This document shows positions 23,776 through 31,722 of a stretch of DNA of 64,000 nt, piece after piece. The notes under the pieces were generated by a model. It was not told the DNA's origin. It saw only the letters and a program-made list of their open reading frames with translations, and made no database searches. Origin of the DNA: NCEH01 sp002257205. GTDB lineage: Bacteria; Pseudomonadota; Alphaproteobacteria; Rhizobiales; Xanthobacteraceae. Position numbers and translations under genes: made by a program. Position 1 is the first letter of the stretch, and each line of letters opens with the position of its first letter. Where the stretch lies: NCBI RefSeq assembly GCF_043195105.1, contig NZ_JBAFWO010000006.1, one strand, 5' to 3'.

Positions 23776-25695
23776 GTGACCGCTTCCAAGACCCCGCTTC
23801 TCGATACGGTGCGCAGCCCCGCTGATGTGCGACGCCTGCCGGACGAAAAGCTGCCCCAGCTCGCCGACGAGCTGCGGCTCGAAACCATCGACGCGGTCTC
23901 CGTCACCGGCGGGCATCTCGGCGCGGGTCTCGGCGTGGTTGAATTGTCGGTGGCGCTGCATCACGTTTTCGATACCCCGCACGACCGCTTGATCTGGGAC
24001 GTGGGGCATCAATGCTATCCCCACAAGATCCTCACCGAGCGGCGCGACCGCATCCGCACGCTGCGCCAGGGCGGGGGCCTCTCCGGCTTCACCCAGCGCG
24101 CCGAGAGCGTGTACGACCCGTTCGGCGCGGCCCATTCCTCCACCTCCATTTCCGCCGGCCTCGGCATGGCGGTGGCGCGCGACCTCTCGGGCGAGGAACG
24201 CAATATCGTCTGCGTCATCGGCGACGGCGCCATGTCGGCGGGCATGGCCTACGAGGCCATGAACAATGCCGGCGCCATGGACAGCCGGCTGATCGTTATC
24301 CTCAACGACAACGACATGTCGATCGCCCCGCCCACGGGCGCCATGTCGGCTTATCTCGCGCGGCTCATTTCCGGGCGCACCTATCTTTCCCTGCGCGAGA
24401 TCGGCAAGCAGCTCGCCGGCCATATGCCGAAGTTCGTCGAGCGCGGCGCCCAGCGGGCGGAGGAGTTCGCGCGCGGCTTCTGGACCGGCGGCACCCTGTT
24501 CGAGGAGATGGGCTTCTATTACGTGGGGCCCATCGACGGCCATAATTTCGAGCACCTGCTGCCGGTGCTGCGCAATGTGCGCGACGCCAAGACCGGGCCG
24601 ATCCTGGTCCATGTGGTGACCCAGAAGGGCAAGGGCTACGCCCCCGCCGAGGCCTCCGCCGACAAATATCATGGCGTGGTGAAGTTCGACGTCGTCACCG
24701 GGGCGCAGGTCAAGGCCAAGTCCAATGCGCCGACCTATACCCGCGTGTTCGCCGAGAGCCTGATCAACGAGGCGCGGCACGACGACAAGGTGGTGGCCAT
24801 CACCGCCGCCATGCCGAGCGGAACCGGGCTCGATCTGTTCGGGCAGGCGTTCCCGAACCGCACGTTCGATGTCGCGATCGCCGAGCAGCACGCGGTGACG
24901 TTCGCCGCCGGGCTCGCCGCGGAAGGCTACAAGCCGTTCTGCGCGCTCTATTCCACCTTCCTCCAGCGGGCCTATGACCAGGTGGTGCATGACGTGGCGC
25001 TGCAGGGCCTGCCGGTGCGCTTCGCCATCGACCGGGCCGGCCTCGTGGGCGCGGACGGCGCGACCCATGCCGGCGCCTACGACCTCGCGTTTCTCGGCTG
25101 CCTGCCGGGCTTCACCATCATGGCCCCGTCCGACGAGGCCGAGCTGACCCATATGATCGCCACTGCCGTCGCTTATGACGACGGGCCGAGCGCGATCCGC
25201 TTCCCGCGCGGCGAGGGCGTGGGCGTGGAGCGGCCGGAGCGGGGCGAGGTGCTGCCCATCGGGCGCGGCCGCCTGCTGCGCGAGGGCACGGACGTGGCGC
25301 TGGTCGGCCTCGGCACGCGGGTTGCGGCTTGCCTTGCGGCGGCGGAGCGGCTGGCGGACCTCGGCATTTCCGCGAGCGTCGCCGACGCGCGCTTCGCCAA
25401 GCCCATCGACCAGGACCTGATCGGCCGCCTGGCCCGTGCGCATGAGGCGCTGATCACGGTGGAGGAAGGCTCCATCGGCGGTTTCGGCAGCCAGGTGATG
25501 CAGTTCCTGAGCGATGCCGGGGCGCTGGATCGCGGCCTGAAGCTGCGCGCCATGGTGCTGCCGGACATCTATATCGACCAGGAAACCCCCTCCCGCCAGA
25601 TCGCCCAGGCCGGCCTCGACGCCGACGGCATCGTGGCGAAGGTGCTTTCGGTGCTGCAACGCGCCGACCGCATCGGTTTGACCCGGCGGGCCTGA
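23776..25695 (+). CDS. dxs: 1-deoxy-D-xylulose-5-phosphate synthase
   Basis: Thiamine-diphosphate enzyme condensing pyruvate and glyceraldehyde-3-phosphate, the first step of the MEP isoprenoid pathway. The 639-residue protein has the DXS signature HVFDTPHDRLIWDVGHQCYPH, the ThDP/Mg motif GDGAMSAGMAYEAMNNAG, and the transketolase central domain (AEQHAVTFAAGLA). GTG 23776 with CGGAG seven bases upstream is preferred; an ATG at 23752 lies inside the tandem repeat. The tlyA and RNA methyltransferase genes follow downstream, a common alphaproteobacterial linkage. Confidence 0.95.
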   Translation: MTASKTPLLDTVRSPADVRRLPDEKLPQLADELRLETIDAVSVTGGHLGAGLGVVELSVALHHVFDTPHDRLIWDVGHQCYPHKILTERRDRIRTLRQGGGLSGFTQRAESVYDPFGAAHSSTSISAGLGMAVARDLSGEERNIVCVIGDGAMSAGMAYEAMNNAGAMDSRLIVILNDNDMSIAPPTGAMSAYLARLISGRTYLSLREIGKQLAGHMPKFVERGAQRAEEFARGFWTGGTLFEEMGFYYVGPIDGHNFEHLLPVLRNVRDAKTGPILVHVVTQKGKGYAPAEASADKYHGVVKFDVVTGAQVKAKSNAPTYTRVFAESLINEARHDDKVVAITAAMPSGTGLDLFGQAFPNRTFDVAIAEQHAVTFAAGLAAEGYKPFCALYSTFLQRAYDQVVHDVALQGLPVRFAIDRAGLVGADGATHAGAYDLAFLGCLPGFTIMAPSDEAELTHMIATAVAYDDGPSAIRFPRGEGVGVERPERGEVLPIGRGRLLREGTDVALVGLGTRVAACLAAAERLADLGISASVADARFAKPIDQDLIGRLARAHEALITVEEGSIGGFGSQVMQFLSDAGALDRGLKLRAMVLPDIYIDQETPSRQIAQAGLDADGIVAKVLSVLQRADRIGLTRRA

Positions 25696-25737
25696 GCCGG
25701 CCGGGCCTTATGTTGCGCCTCGGCTGATCGCGCGGCG

Positions 25738-26202
25738 TCAGTTGGTCTTGCAGGCGCTTTCGAACGCGCCGAAGGCGTCCGGCGCGCCGGCGAGGGCCAC
25801 CTGCTGCTTGACGCCCTTGGTCTCGACCGTCAGCAGCTTGCCGCCGGCGAGCAGGGCCTTGACGTCGGTCATCTTGGCGCCGGCTTCCACGTCCACGGCG
25901 CCGTTTTCCTCATTGGCGATTGCGCGGCCGGGAAGCTCCTTCTTCACCTTGCCGGCGGTCAGCACGATGCGGGCGGTCTCCTCAGCCTTCAGCCCCTTGG
26001 AGCCGATATAGGAGCTGACGAGCACCATCTCCTTGCCCTTGTCGCAGGTGAAGCTGATGATCGCCTCGTCCGTCTCCGGCACACCGAAGGTCAGGGTCGC
26101 CCCGGTATCGCTGTTGCTGCTGGCCCATTGCATCTTCACCTGGGCCGCCGCGGGCATCGCGGAGGCGGCGAGAAGCGCGAGCGCGAGGACCTTACGATAC
26201 AT
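25738..26202 (-). CDS. Secreted protein of unknown function, paralog of the next gene
   Basis: A 154-residue protein with a signal peptide (about 1-20, AMPAAAQ cleavage). The mature part contains one Cys near residue 52 (IISFTCDKG) and a second near the C-terminus (AFGAFESACKTN), possibly a disulfide. The pattern of beta strands and the ending F-X2-AC are shared with the protein encoded at 26305-26883. GAGGA lies seven bases before ATG 26202. No known enzyme motif; not recognised beyond a widespread alphaproteobacterial exported family. Confidence 0.7.
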   Translation of the reverse strand: MYRKVLALALLAASAMPAAAQVKMQWASSNSDTGATLTFGVPETDEAIISFTCDKGKEMVLVSSYIGSKGLKAEETARIVLTAGKVKKELPGRAIANEENGAVDVEAGAKMTDVKALLAGGKLLTVETKGVKQQVALAGAPDAFGAFESACKTN

Positions 26203-26304
26203 GCTCAATTCCTCACAAAATGGCGCGGGATCATAGCCGTCCGCCGGAAAAGGGGAAGCCGGCGGGGAGGTGCGCGTGCCGACGTGGTGAATTTCGGTTG
26301 TCTG

Positions 26305-26883
26305 TTACCGTGACGTCAGGCACGCACGCTCGAAATCCTGAAGCCGGCTCCGCGCGCCCGCGAGCGGCAGTGTCTGCGTCTGGCCCGCGAGGCGGATGGT
26401 GAGGGTGTCCCCGTCGCGGAAAATATCGAACACGCGCGGCTCCAGGCTCACCGCCGCCTCGACCACCAGCAGGCCGTCGCTGGAGCCGAGAAAGGCGCTC
26501 GCCGCCAGTTCCAGATGGCGCTTGCCACTGGAGAGCGACAGCGCGACCCCGTCGCCGGACCGGATCTTGGTGGAATTCACCTCCAGCGCGATCTGAAGCA
26601 ATTGCGCCGAGGGCTGGCACGTCGCGGCGAACGCCGGATCGGCGGCGCGGGGCTGGCCGAAGCGCAGCACATAGGTGTCATCCCCGCGCACCAGGCTCCA
26701 CACGCGCGTATCGGGGGGCAGCTGGGTCTTGGATGCGCTGGCCTTGGCGGATTTGGTTTTGGCGGATTTGCCTGAACTGGATTTGCCGGTGCCGGCCTGA
26801 GAGCTGTTGGCTTGTGCAACGCCGGTCCCGATGGGCACCGCGGCAAGCACCAGGGCGCAGCAGGCTGCGAGGGCGATACGCAT
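26305..26883 (-). CDS. Secreted protein of unknown function with Ser/Lys-rich linker
   Basis: A 192-residue protein. The signal peptide MRIALAACCALVLAAVP is followed by a low-complexity Ser/Ala/Lys linker (about 30-56, KSSSGKSAKTKSAKASAS) and a folded domain with Cys residues in FAATCQPSA and FERACLTSR at positions equivalent to those in the neighbouring 25738-26202 protein. GGAG lies five bases before ATG 26883. An in-frame extension upstream exists but would precede the signal peptide. The two genes look like an ancient tandem duplication. Confidence 0.7.
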   Translation of the reverse strand: MRIALAACCALVLAAVPIGTGVAQANSSQAGTGKSSSGKSAKTKSAKASASKTQLPPDTRVWSLVRGDDTYVLRFGQPRAADPAFAATCQPSAQLLQIALEVNSTKIRSGDGVALSLSSGKRHLELAASAFLGSSDGLLVVEAAVSLEPRVFDIFRDGDTLTIRLAGQTQTLPLAGARSRLQDFERACLTSR

Positions 26884-27104
26884 ACATTCTCCCATCAGGC
26901 AGCCGGCGCGTCCCCTAAAGGCCGCCCGCTCCGTCGCTTGCCGTTTGCCTCTCCCCCAGCCATCGCATATCACGGCCGGCCGGCCGCGCGCGATCAGATT
27001 TGCGCGGCTGGCTTAAGGCGGGCGCGGTTCCCTTGGTGCGCTGTCCTCGTGGCGTGCGGTCCCTTTGGCGCGCGTGCGGTTCCTTATTACGGTGGGTGTG
27101 GGTC

Positions 27105-27833
27105 ATGGCGCGGCAGCGCATCGACAAGCTTCTGGTGGCGCGCGGCCTGTTCGACAGCCGGGCGCGCGCGCAGGCCGCCATATTGGCGGGGCAGGTGCAT
27201 GCCGACGGCAAGCCGGTGGCCAAGCCCTCCGAGGAGGTCGCGGAGGATGCGGCCATCGAGGCGCGGGACATTCACCCCTTCGTGTCGCGCGGCGGGCTGA
27301 AGCTGGAAGCCGCGCTGGAGGCCTTCGCCATCGATCCCGCCGGATGCGTGGCGCTGGATGTCGGCGCCTCCACCGGCGGCTTCACGGATGTGCTGCTGCG
27401 GCGCGGGGCGCGGCGCGTCTATGCGGTCGACGTGGGGCACGACCAGTTCCACGCCCGCCTGCGCGGCCATCCCGACGTGGTGCTTCTGGAAGGTACCGAT
27501 GCCCGCAGCCTGGACCGCGAAAAGGTGCCCGAACCGGTCGATCTGGTGGTGATCGACGTCAGCTTCATCTCGCTCGCTTTGGTGCTGCCGGCGGCGCTCG
27601 CCTTGGCCGCGCCCGGCGCCCGCCTCCCGGCGCTGGTGAAGCCGCAGTTCGAGGCCGGCCCGGCCCATGTGCGCAAGGGCATCGTGCGCGATGCCACCGT
27701 CCATGCCGCCGTGTGCGCGCGCGTCCGCGAGAGCGTCGAGGCGCTGGGCTGGCGCGTCGTTGGCCTCATTCCCTCGCCCATCACCGGCGGCGACGGCAAT
27801 CACGAATTCCTGATCGGGGCGGTGAAGCCATGA
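27105..27833 (+). CDS. tlyA: TlyA-family rRNA 2'-O-methyltransferase (hemolysin A family)
   Basis: The 242-residue protein has an N-terminal S4 RNA-binding domain (RQRIDKLLVARGLFDSRARA) and a C-terminal FtsJ-like methyltransferase domain with SAM motif ALDVGASTGGFTDVLL, acidic residue in VYAVDVGHDQ, and DVSFISL. TlyA methylates the ribose of 16S/23S rRNA in some bacteria; its role here is by family. ATG 27105 begins the S4 domain; earlier in-frame codons encode an Arg/Trp-rich stretch without similarity. Its stop overlaps the start of the next gene by four bases. Confidence 0.9.
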   Translation: MARQRIDKLLVARGLFDSRARAQAAILAGQVHADGKPVAKPSEEVAEDAAIEARDIHPFVSRGGLKLEAALEAFAIDPAGCVALDVGASTGGFTDVLLRRGARRVYAVDVGHDQFHARLRGHPDVVLLEGTDARSLDREKVPEPVDLVVIDVSFISLALVLPAALALAAPGARLPALVKPQFEAGPAHVRKGIVRDATVHAAVCARVRESVEALGWRVVGLIPSPITGGDGNHEFLIGAVKP

Positions 27834-29053
27834 TGCAAGCCGTCATCGCCCGCATGGGCGCCCAGGGGGATGCCATCGCCGAGACAGCTGACGGCCCGCT
27901 GTTCGCCGCTTACGCCCTGCCGGGGGAAACCGTCGCGGGCGTGCGCGAGAAGGACCGGCTGAAGGTGGAGACCATCGTTTCCGCCAGCCCGGACCGCGCG
28001 GTGCCGGTGTGCAGCCATTTCGGCGTGTGCGGCGGGTGCCTGCTCCAGCATTGGCAAGCCGCGCCCTATCAGGCCTGGAAGCGCGCCCTGGTGGTGGAGG
28101 CGCTGGCGCGCGAGGGCATCCATGCGCCGGTGGGCGATCTGGTGGACGCCCATGGCGCCGGCCGGCGGCGGGCGATCTTCCATGCCCGTCAATATGGCGC
28201 GCGCACCGTGGTGGGCTTCGCCGAGCGCAAGTCCCACGCCATGGTGGCCCTGCGCGAATGTCCGGTGCTGGCGCCGGGCCTTGCCCGCGCGCTCGCGGCC
28301 GCCCAGGCGGTGGCCGATGCGCTGGCGCCCCTGAAGAAGCCGCTGGATCTGCATGTCACCGCCACCGAGACCGGGCTTGATCTCGACGTGCGCGGCTCCG
28401 GCCCGCTGCCGCCGGACCTGATGGTGGAGCTTGGCGCGCTCGCGGAAACCTTCGATCTCGCCCGCTTGACCCGCCATGGAGAACTGGTGCTCCAGCGCGT
28501 CGCGCCGGTGCTGACCATGGGGCTGGCGCGCGTCGAGCTGCCGCCGGCCTCCTTCCTCCAGGCAACCCAGATGGGCGAGGAGACGCTGGCCGGGCTGGCG
28601 CTGGGCGCGGTCGAGGGGGCAAAGCGCGTCGCCGACCTGTTCTGTGGCGTCGGCACCTTCGCGCTTCGCCTCGCCCAGACCGCCCGGGTGAGCGCCTATG
28701 AGAGCAACGCCCCGGCGGTCGCGGCCCTGCAGCGCGCCGCAAAGGCCACCGCGCGCCTCAAGGGCGTGGACGGCGAGGTGCGCGACCTGTTCCGCCGGCC
28801 TTTGGTGGCGGAGGAACTGGCCCGGTTCGACGCGGTGGTGATCGACCCGCCGCGCCAGGGGGCGGAGGCCCAGGCCCGCGAACTCGCGCGTTCAAAGGTG
28901 GCGCGGCTGGCCTATGTCTCGTGCAGCGCACTCACCTTCGCCCGCGATGCCCGCCTCCTCGCCGAGGGCGGCTTCGCCTTGCGGTCGGTGACGCCGGTGG
29001 ACCAGTTCCGCTATTCGCCCCATGTGGAACTGGTGGGCGTGTTCTTTCGGTAG
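27830..29053 (+). CDS. Fe-S RNA (uracil-5-)-methyltransferase, RumA/TrmA family
   Basis: SAM-dependent m5U methyltransferase of 407 residues acting on 23S rRNA or tRNA. A TRAM-like N-terminus (about 1-55, YALPGETVAGV) precedes the [4Fe-4S] cysteines in PVCSHFGVCGGCLLQ and ECPVLAP. The SAM site is VADLFCGVGTFALRLAQ, followed by VVIDPPRQG and the catalytic Cys in LAYVSCSALTF. ATGATG at 27830 overlaps the tlyA stop, indicating coupling. The TAG stop coincides with the left edge of a MITE-like repeat. Confidence 0.9.
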   Translation: MMQAVIARMGAQGDAIAETADGPLFAAYALPGETVAGVREKDRLKVETIVSASPDRAVPVCSHFGVCGGCLLQHWQAAPYQAWKRALVVEALAREGIHAPVGDLVDAHGAGRRRAIFHARQYGARTVVGFAERKSHAMVALRECPVLAPGLARALAAAQAVADALAPLKKPLDLHVTATETGLDLDVRGSGPLPPDLMVELGALAETFDLARLTRHGELVLQRVAPVLTMGLARVELPPASFLQATQMGEETLAGLALGAVEGAKRVADLFCGVGTFALRLAQTARVSAYESNAPAVAALQRAAKATARLKGVDGEVRDLFRRPLVAEELARFDAVVIDPPRQGAEAQARELARSKVARLAYVSCSALTFARDARLLAEGGFALRSVTPVDQFRYSPHVELVGVFFR

Positions 29054-29198
29054 GACCGATCGACAGTCATGGCTTGGCGCGATTGCAGCAGCGCACCGTC
29101 ATGCACGGGCTTGTCCCGTGCATCCACGCGGCATCGCTGGTACCGGCTCTTCAAGGTCCGCGCGGCCATCCACCAGGCCGCTGAATGTCGATCCGACC
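29053..29198 (-). repeat. MITE-like dispersed repeat, copy C (internally deleted, inverted)
   Basis: The element is bounded by GGACCGATCGACAGTC (29053-29068) and GAATGTCGATCCGACC (29183-29198) and flanked on both sides by TA. It is reverse-oriented relative to copy B and retains the palindrome GTCATGCACGGGCTTGTCCC but lacks most of the second palindrome, giving 146 instead of 235 bp. Its first base is the last base of the upstream gene's TAG stop. Confidence 0.8.
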
Positions 29199-29347
29199 TA
29201 AGATGCATCCGAGCCGGGCGGCAGGTTTTCCCGCGCATCCGGGCGTCGCCGAAATGTTGGCCGAACCTTCGCCCGAAATGGCGGTGTGGTCCGGCGCCAA
29301 GCGGCGGAGAAGCGCCAGTAAACCGCTGTTCGTCCGCGCTAAGCCAT

Positions 29348-29363
29348 TGTTTCACGTGAAACA
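29348..29363. other. parS centromere site (perfect consensus)
   Basis: TGTTTCACGTGAAACA is a perfect 16-bp palindrome, identical to the canonical bacterial chromosomal parS bound by ParB. It lies in the convergent intergenic gap 29054-29404, which otherwise contains only repeat copy C and no gene. parS sites cluster near the replication origin and seed ParB loading and SMC recruitment. No parA/parB genes are in the window. Confidence 0.92.
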
Positions 29364-29404
29364 TTTTCCGCCGATCGGGGGGCGGGGGCCGCTTTGCGGC
29401 ACGA

Positions 29405-30232
29405 TCAATTGTTCCAATGCTCCTGCCACAGCCGCTCGCCGATGAGGCAGGAGACGCGAGCCGGCTGCACCACCTTGATGAGCGGAAGGCGGGGCGTGGG
29501 CGGTTCCACCCCCGCCACCTCCAGCACCAGCTTGGTCTTGATCGCGCGGGCGAATTCGCCCTGTTCCCGCACTGGAATGACGAACGCGCCGGGACCGCCG
29601 ATCACGCAATCCTCATAATATAAATCGAGGTCGGCGATATCGAGGAGCGAGTTTCCGGCCCGTTTCAGCAGCAATGGCAAGCCGTTGATGGTGATGCCGC
29701 GGGCCACCACCTGGTCGCGCGCCTGCTCCACCGGCCGCCCCTGGTTGTTCACCCCGTCCCCGGACACGTCGATCACCTTGCGCAAGGGGCGGAAACCGCT
29801 GTCCTTGAAGAGATCCGCGGCGAACAGCAGGCCGCTGGAAATGGAGGTGCGGTAGACCCGGCGCAGCGGTGCCGCGCGAATCGCCTCCGAGACCATGCGC
29901 GCGCTCGCCGGCCCGTCGATCACCTGCCAGGGCAGGATCAATTTCTGCTCGTGCTCGCCCGCCCATTCCATATAGCTGAGCGCGATCCGGCCGTTGGGGC
30001 CAAGCCGCAGGGCATCCAGGAATTCAGCGGAGACAAGGGCTGACGCATAGCCCTCGCGCTGAAGCGCCTGCTCGTCCGGGTCCATGGAGAAGGAGACGTC
30101 CACCGCCAGCACCAGCTGGACGTCGACCGGCAGATCCGCCGCGGCAGCCGGTATCGGGGCCAGCATCAGCAGGCTCAGGATTGCAAGCCAAAGGGCCGGG
30201 GCGCGGGGCGGGCGCACGATCCGCTGTGTCAT
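29405..30232 (-). CDS. DUF1194 (von Willebrand A-like) exported protein
   Basis: A 275-residue protein with a signal peptide (about 1-33, PIPAAAA) and a vWA-like fold. VQLVLAVDVSFSMDPDEQAL contains the MIDAS DXSXS motif, and VIDVSGDGVNNQGRP the later metal-binding region. DUF1194 proteins are widespread in Hyphomicrobiales but their ligand is unknown. TGGAGG lies four bases before ATG 30232; 17 upstream in-frame codons are not signal-like. It follows the ribB-type gene in the same direction, with a hairpin between. Confidence 0.85.
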   Translation of the reverse strand: MTQRIVRPPRAPALWLAILSLLMLAPIPAAAADLPVDVQLVLAVDVSFSMDPDEQALQREGYASALVSAEFLDALRLGPNGRIALSYMEWAGEHEQKLILPWQVIDGPASARMVSEAIRAAPLRRVYRTSISSGLLFAADLFKDSGFRPLRKVIDVSGDGVNNQGRPVEQARDQVVARGITINGLPLLLKRAGNSLLDIADLDLYYEDCVIGGPGAFVIPVREQGEFARAIKTKLVLEVAGVEPPTPRLPLIKVVQPARVSCLIGERLWQEHWNN

Positions 30233-30308
30233 GGCGCCTCCAGGAGGTGTCAGCCGCGACGAACGATCGACGCATGCTGCCACCTTCCCCGGCGGTGCAA
30301 AAGAGGTG

Positions 30309-30335
30309 AGCCGCCGCTATTTTCCGGCGGCGGCT
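30309..30335. terminator. Hairpin between ribB-type gene and DUF1194 gene
   Basis: AGCCGCCGC (30309-30317) pairs with GCGGCGGCT (about 30327-30335) around an AT-rich loop. It lies 11 bases after the ribB-type stop and may end or attenuate that transcript before the DUF1194 gene; no long T-run follows on the minus strand. Confidence 0.5.
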
Positions 30336-30345
30336 TTCTGAACCC

Positions 30346-31656
30346 TCAGCTTTCCAGGTGCTCGGTCTCGACGATCTCGATGCCGAAGCCGGCCAGTCCC
30401 ACATAGGTGCGGGCCTTTGAGGCCAGCAGGCGAATGGAGACGATGCCGAGATCGCGCAGGATCTGCGCGCCAAGGCCGACCTCGCGCCAGTGGCGATCGC
30501 GCTCCAGCTCGCTCGGGGTCTTCTCGCCGGGACCCATGGCGGTGGGCGGAACGCCGGCCGTGCCGTCGCGCAGATAGACCAGCACCCCCCGGCCCTCCGT
30601 CTTGATGCGCTCCAGCGCCTTCTGGATCACCTTGGCCCCCATGAAGGCATCGGCCACCGGGTCGGCGCGATGCAGGCGCACCAACACTTTCTCGCCATCG
30701 CCGATGCGGCCGTAGACGAGCGCGAGATGGTTCACGGAATCGAACGGGGTGATGAAGGAGAAGCCCTGCAATTCGCCGACGCTGGTGGGCACCGGGAATT
30801 CGGCCGAGCGGGTGACAAGCTTCTCGCGCGCCTGACGATAGGCGATGAGGTCGGCGACGGAAATGCGGTGGAGGCCGTGCTTTTCGGCGAACGCCGTCAC
30901 CTGGGGCCCGCGCTGAACCGTGCCGTCGTCATTCACCAATTCGGCGATCACGCCAATGGGCGGCAGGCCGGCGAGGCGGCACAGATCCACCGCCGCTTCG
31001 GTGTGGCCCGAGCGCATCAGCACGCCGCCATCCTTGGCGATCAGCGGGAAGACATGGCCGGGCCGCACGAAATCGCCCGCGCCCATGTTGGGATTGGCGA
31101 GTGCGCGCACGGTGTTGGTGCGCTCCTCTGCCGAAATGCCGGTGGTGGTGCCGTGCCGCACGTCGATGGAAACCGTAAAGGCGGTGCCCATGGGGGCATC
31201 ATTGTTTGCCACCATGGGTTCCAGGCGCAGGCGCTTGGCCTCGGAAGCCGGCACCGGGGTGCAGACGATTCCGGAGGTGTTGCGGATCACGAAGGCCATC
31301 TTCTCGGGCGTGGCGAGGGAGGCGGCGAGGATGAGGTCGCCCTCGTTCTCGCGGTCGTCGTCGTCGGTGACCACGACCATTTCGCCACGGGCGATGGCTT
31401 CGATGGCAAGCTGAACGCGGGATTGAACGGTATCGGTCACGGGCAAACCTCGGATGCGGGGCGCGGGCAGGCCGAGAAAGTCGTTGGGCGTGACGGCGTG
31501 GCCCGTGGCCTCGGCGATCCGCTCGGCGGTTTCGCGGGAGATCCACGCGCGCGCGTCATTGCACAGCGCCGTCACGCTGGCGGGCGAAAGCCCGACCTGC
31601 CTGGCAAAGGCGCTGCGCTTGGTCCCGGTGCTTTCGAGCCATTCCGCGAGCTTCAT
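30346..31656 (-). CDS. ribB: HTH-fused 3,4-dihydroxy-2-butanone-4-phosphate synthase with degenerate GTP cyclohydrolase II domain (RibBX type)
   Basis: A 436-residue three-part protein. Residues 1-66 form a Cro/XRE-like helix-turn-helix (SAFARQVGLSPASVTALCND). Residues 73-285 are a complete RibB domain making the four-carbon riboflavin precursor (VVTDDDDRENEGDLI; catalytic His in SGHTEAAVDL). Residues 290-432 match the RibA fold but lack the zinc-cysteine motif and GTP-binding consensus, where LVRLHRADPVADAFM stands instead. The enzyme is therefore RibB plus a non-catalytic X domain, a known proteobacterial variant. No Shine-Dalgarno precedes ATG 31656, whereas GTG 31440 at the start of the RibB domain has GAGG seven bases upstream, so a shorter product is possible. 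A 43-bp dyad precedes the gene. Confidence 0.85.
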   Translation of the reverse strand: MKLAEWLESTGTKRSAFARQVGLSPASVTALCNDARAWISRETAERIAEATGHAVTPNDFLGLPAPRIRGLPVTDTVQSRVQLAIEAIARGEMVVVTDDDDRENEGDLILAASLATPEKMAFVIRNTSGIVCTPVPASEAKRLRLEPMVANNDAPMGTAFTVSIDVRHGTTTGISAEERTNTVRALANPNMGAGDFVRPGHVFPLIAKDGGVLMRSGHTEAAVDLCRLAGLPPIGVIAELVNDDGTVQRGPQVTAFAEKHGLHRISVADLIAYRQAREKLVTRSAEFPVPTSVGELQGFSFITPFDSVNHLALVYGRIGDGEKVLVRLHRADPVADAFMGAKVIQKALERIKTEGRGVLVYLRDGTAGVPPTAMGPGEKTPSELERDRHWREVGLGAQILRDLGIVSIRLLASKARTYVGLAGFGIEIVETEHLES

Positions 31657-31679
31657 GCCGGGACGCTAGCAGCACTTAT

Positions 31680-31722
31680 TTTCAGTGACAATGAAATTTC
31701 TGAAAATTCATTGTGACTGAAA
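31680..31722. promoter_or_regulatory. 43-bp dyad operator candidate upstream of the HTH-ribB gene
   Basis: TTTCAGTGACAATGAA (31680-31695) and TTCATTGTGACTGAAA (31707-31722) form an inverted repeat with one mismatch pair in 16, separated by ATTTCTGAAAA. The block is AT-rich against a GC-rich background, ends exactly at the aroC stop and lies 24 bases upstream of the ATG. It is a natural candidate for binding by the protein's own HTH domain. No FMN riboswitch features were seen. Confidence 0.65.

Noticed and set aside
29011..29364. Minus-strand open frame starting MFHVKQ
   Set aside because: Its start codon lies in the parS palindrome and its body runs through the MITE-like repeat; the MFHVKQ start is just translated parS.
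31657..31722. FMN riboswitch upstream of the ribB-type gene
   Set aside because: The region is too short and lacks the conserved RFN-element segments; only a simple dyad is present.
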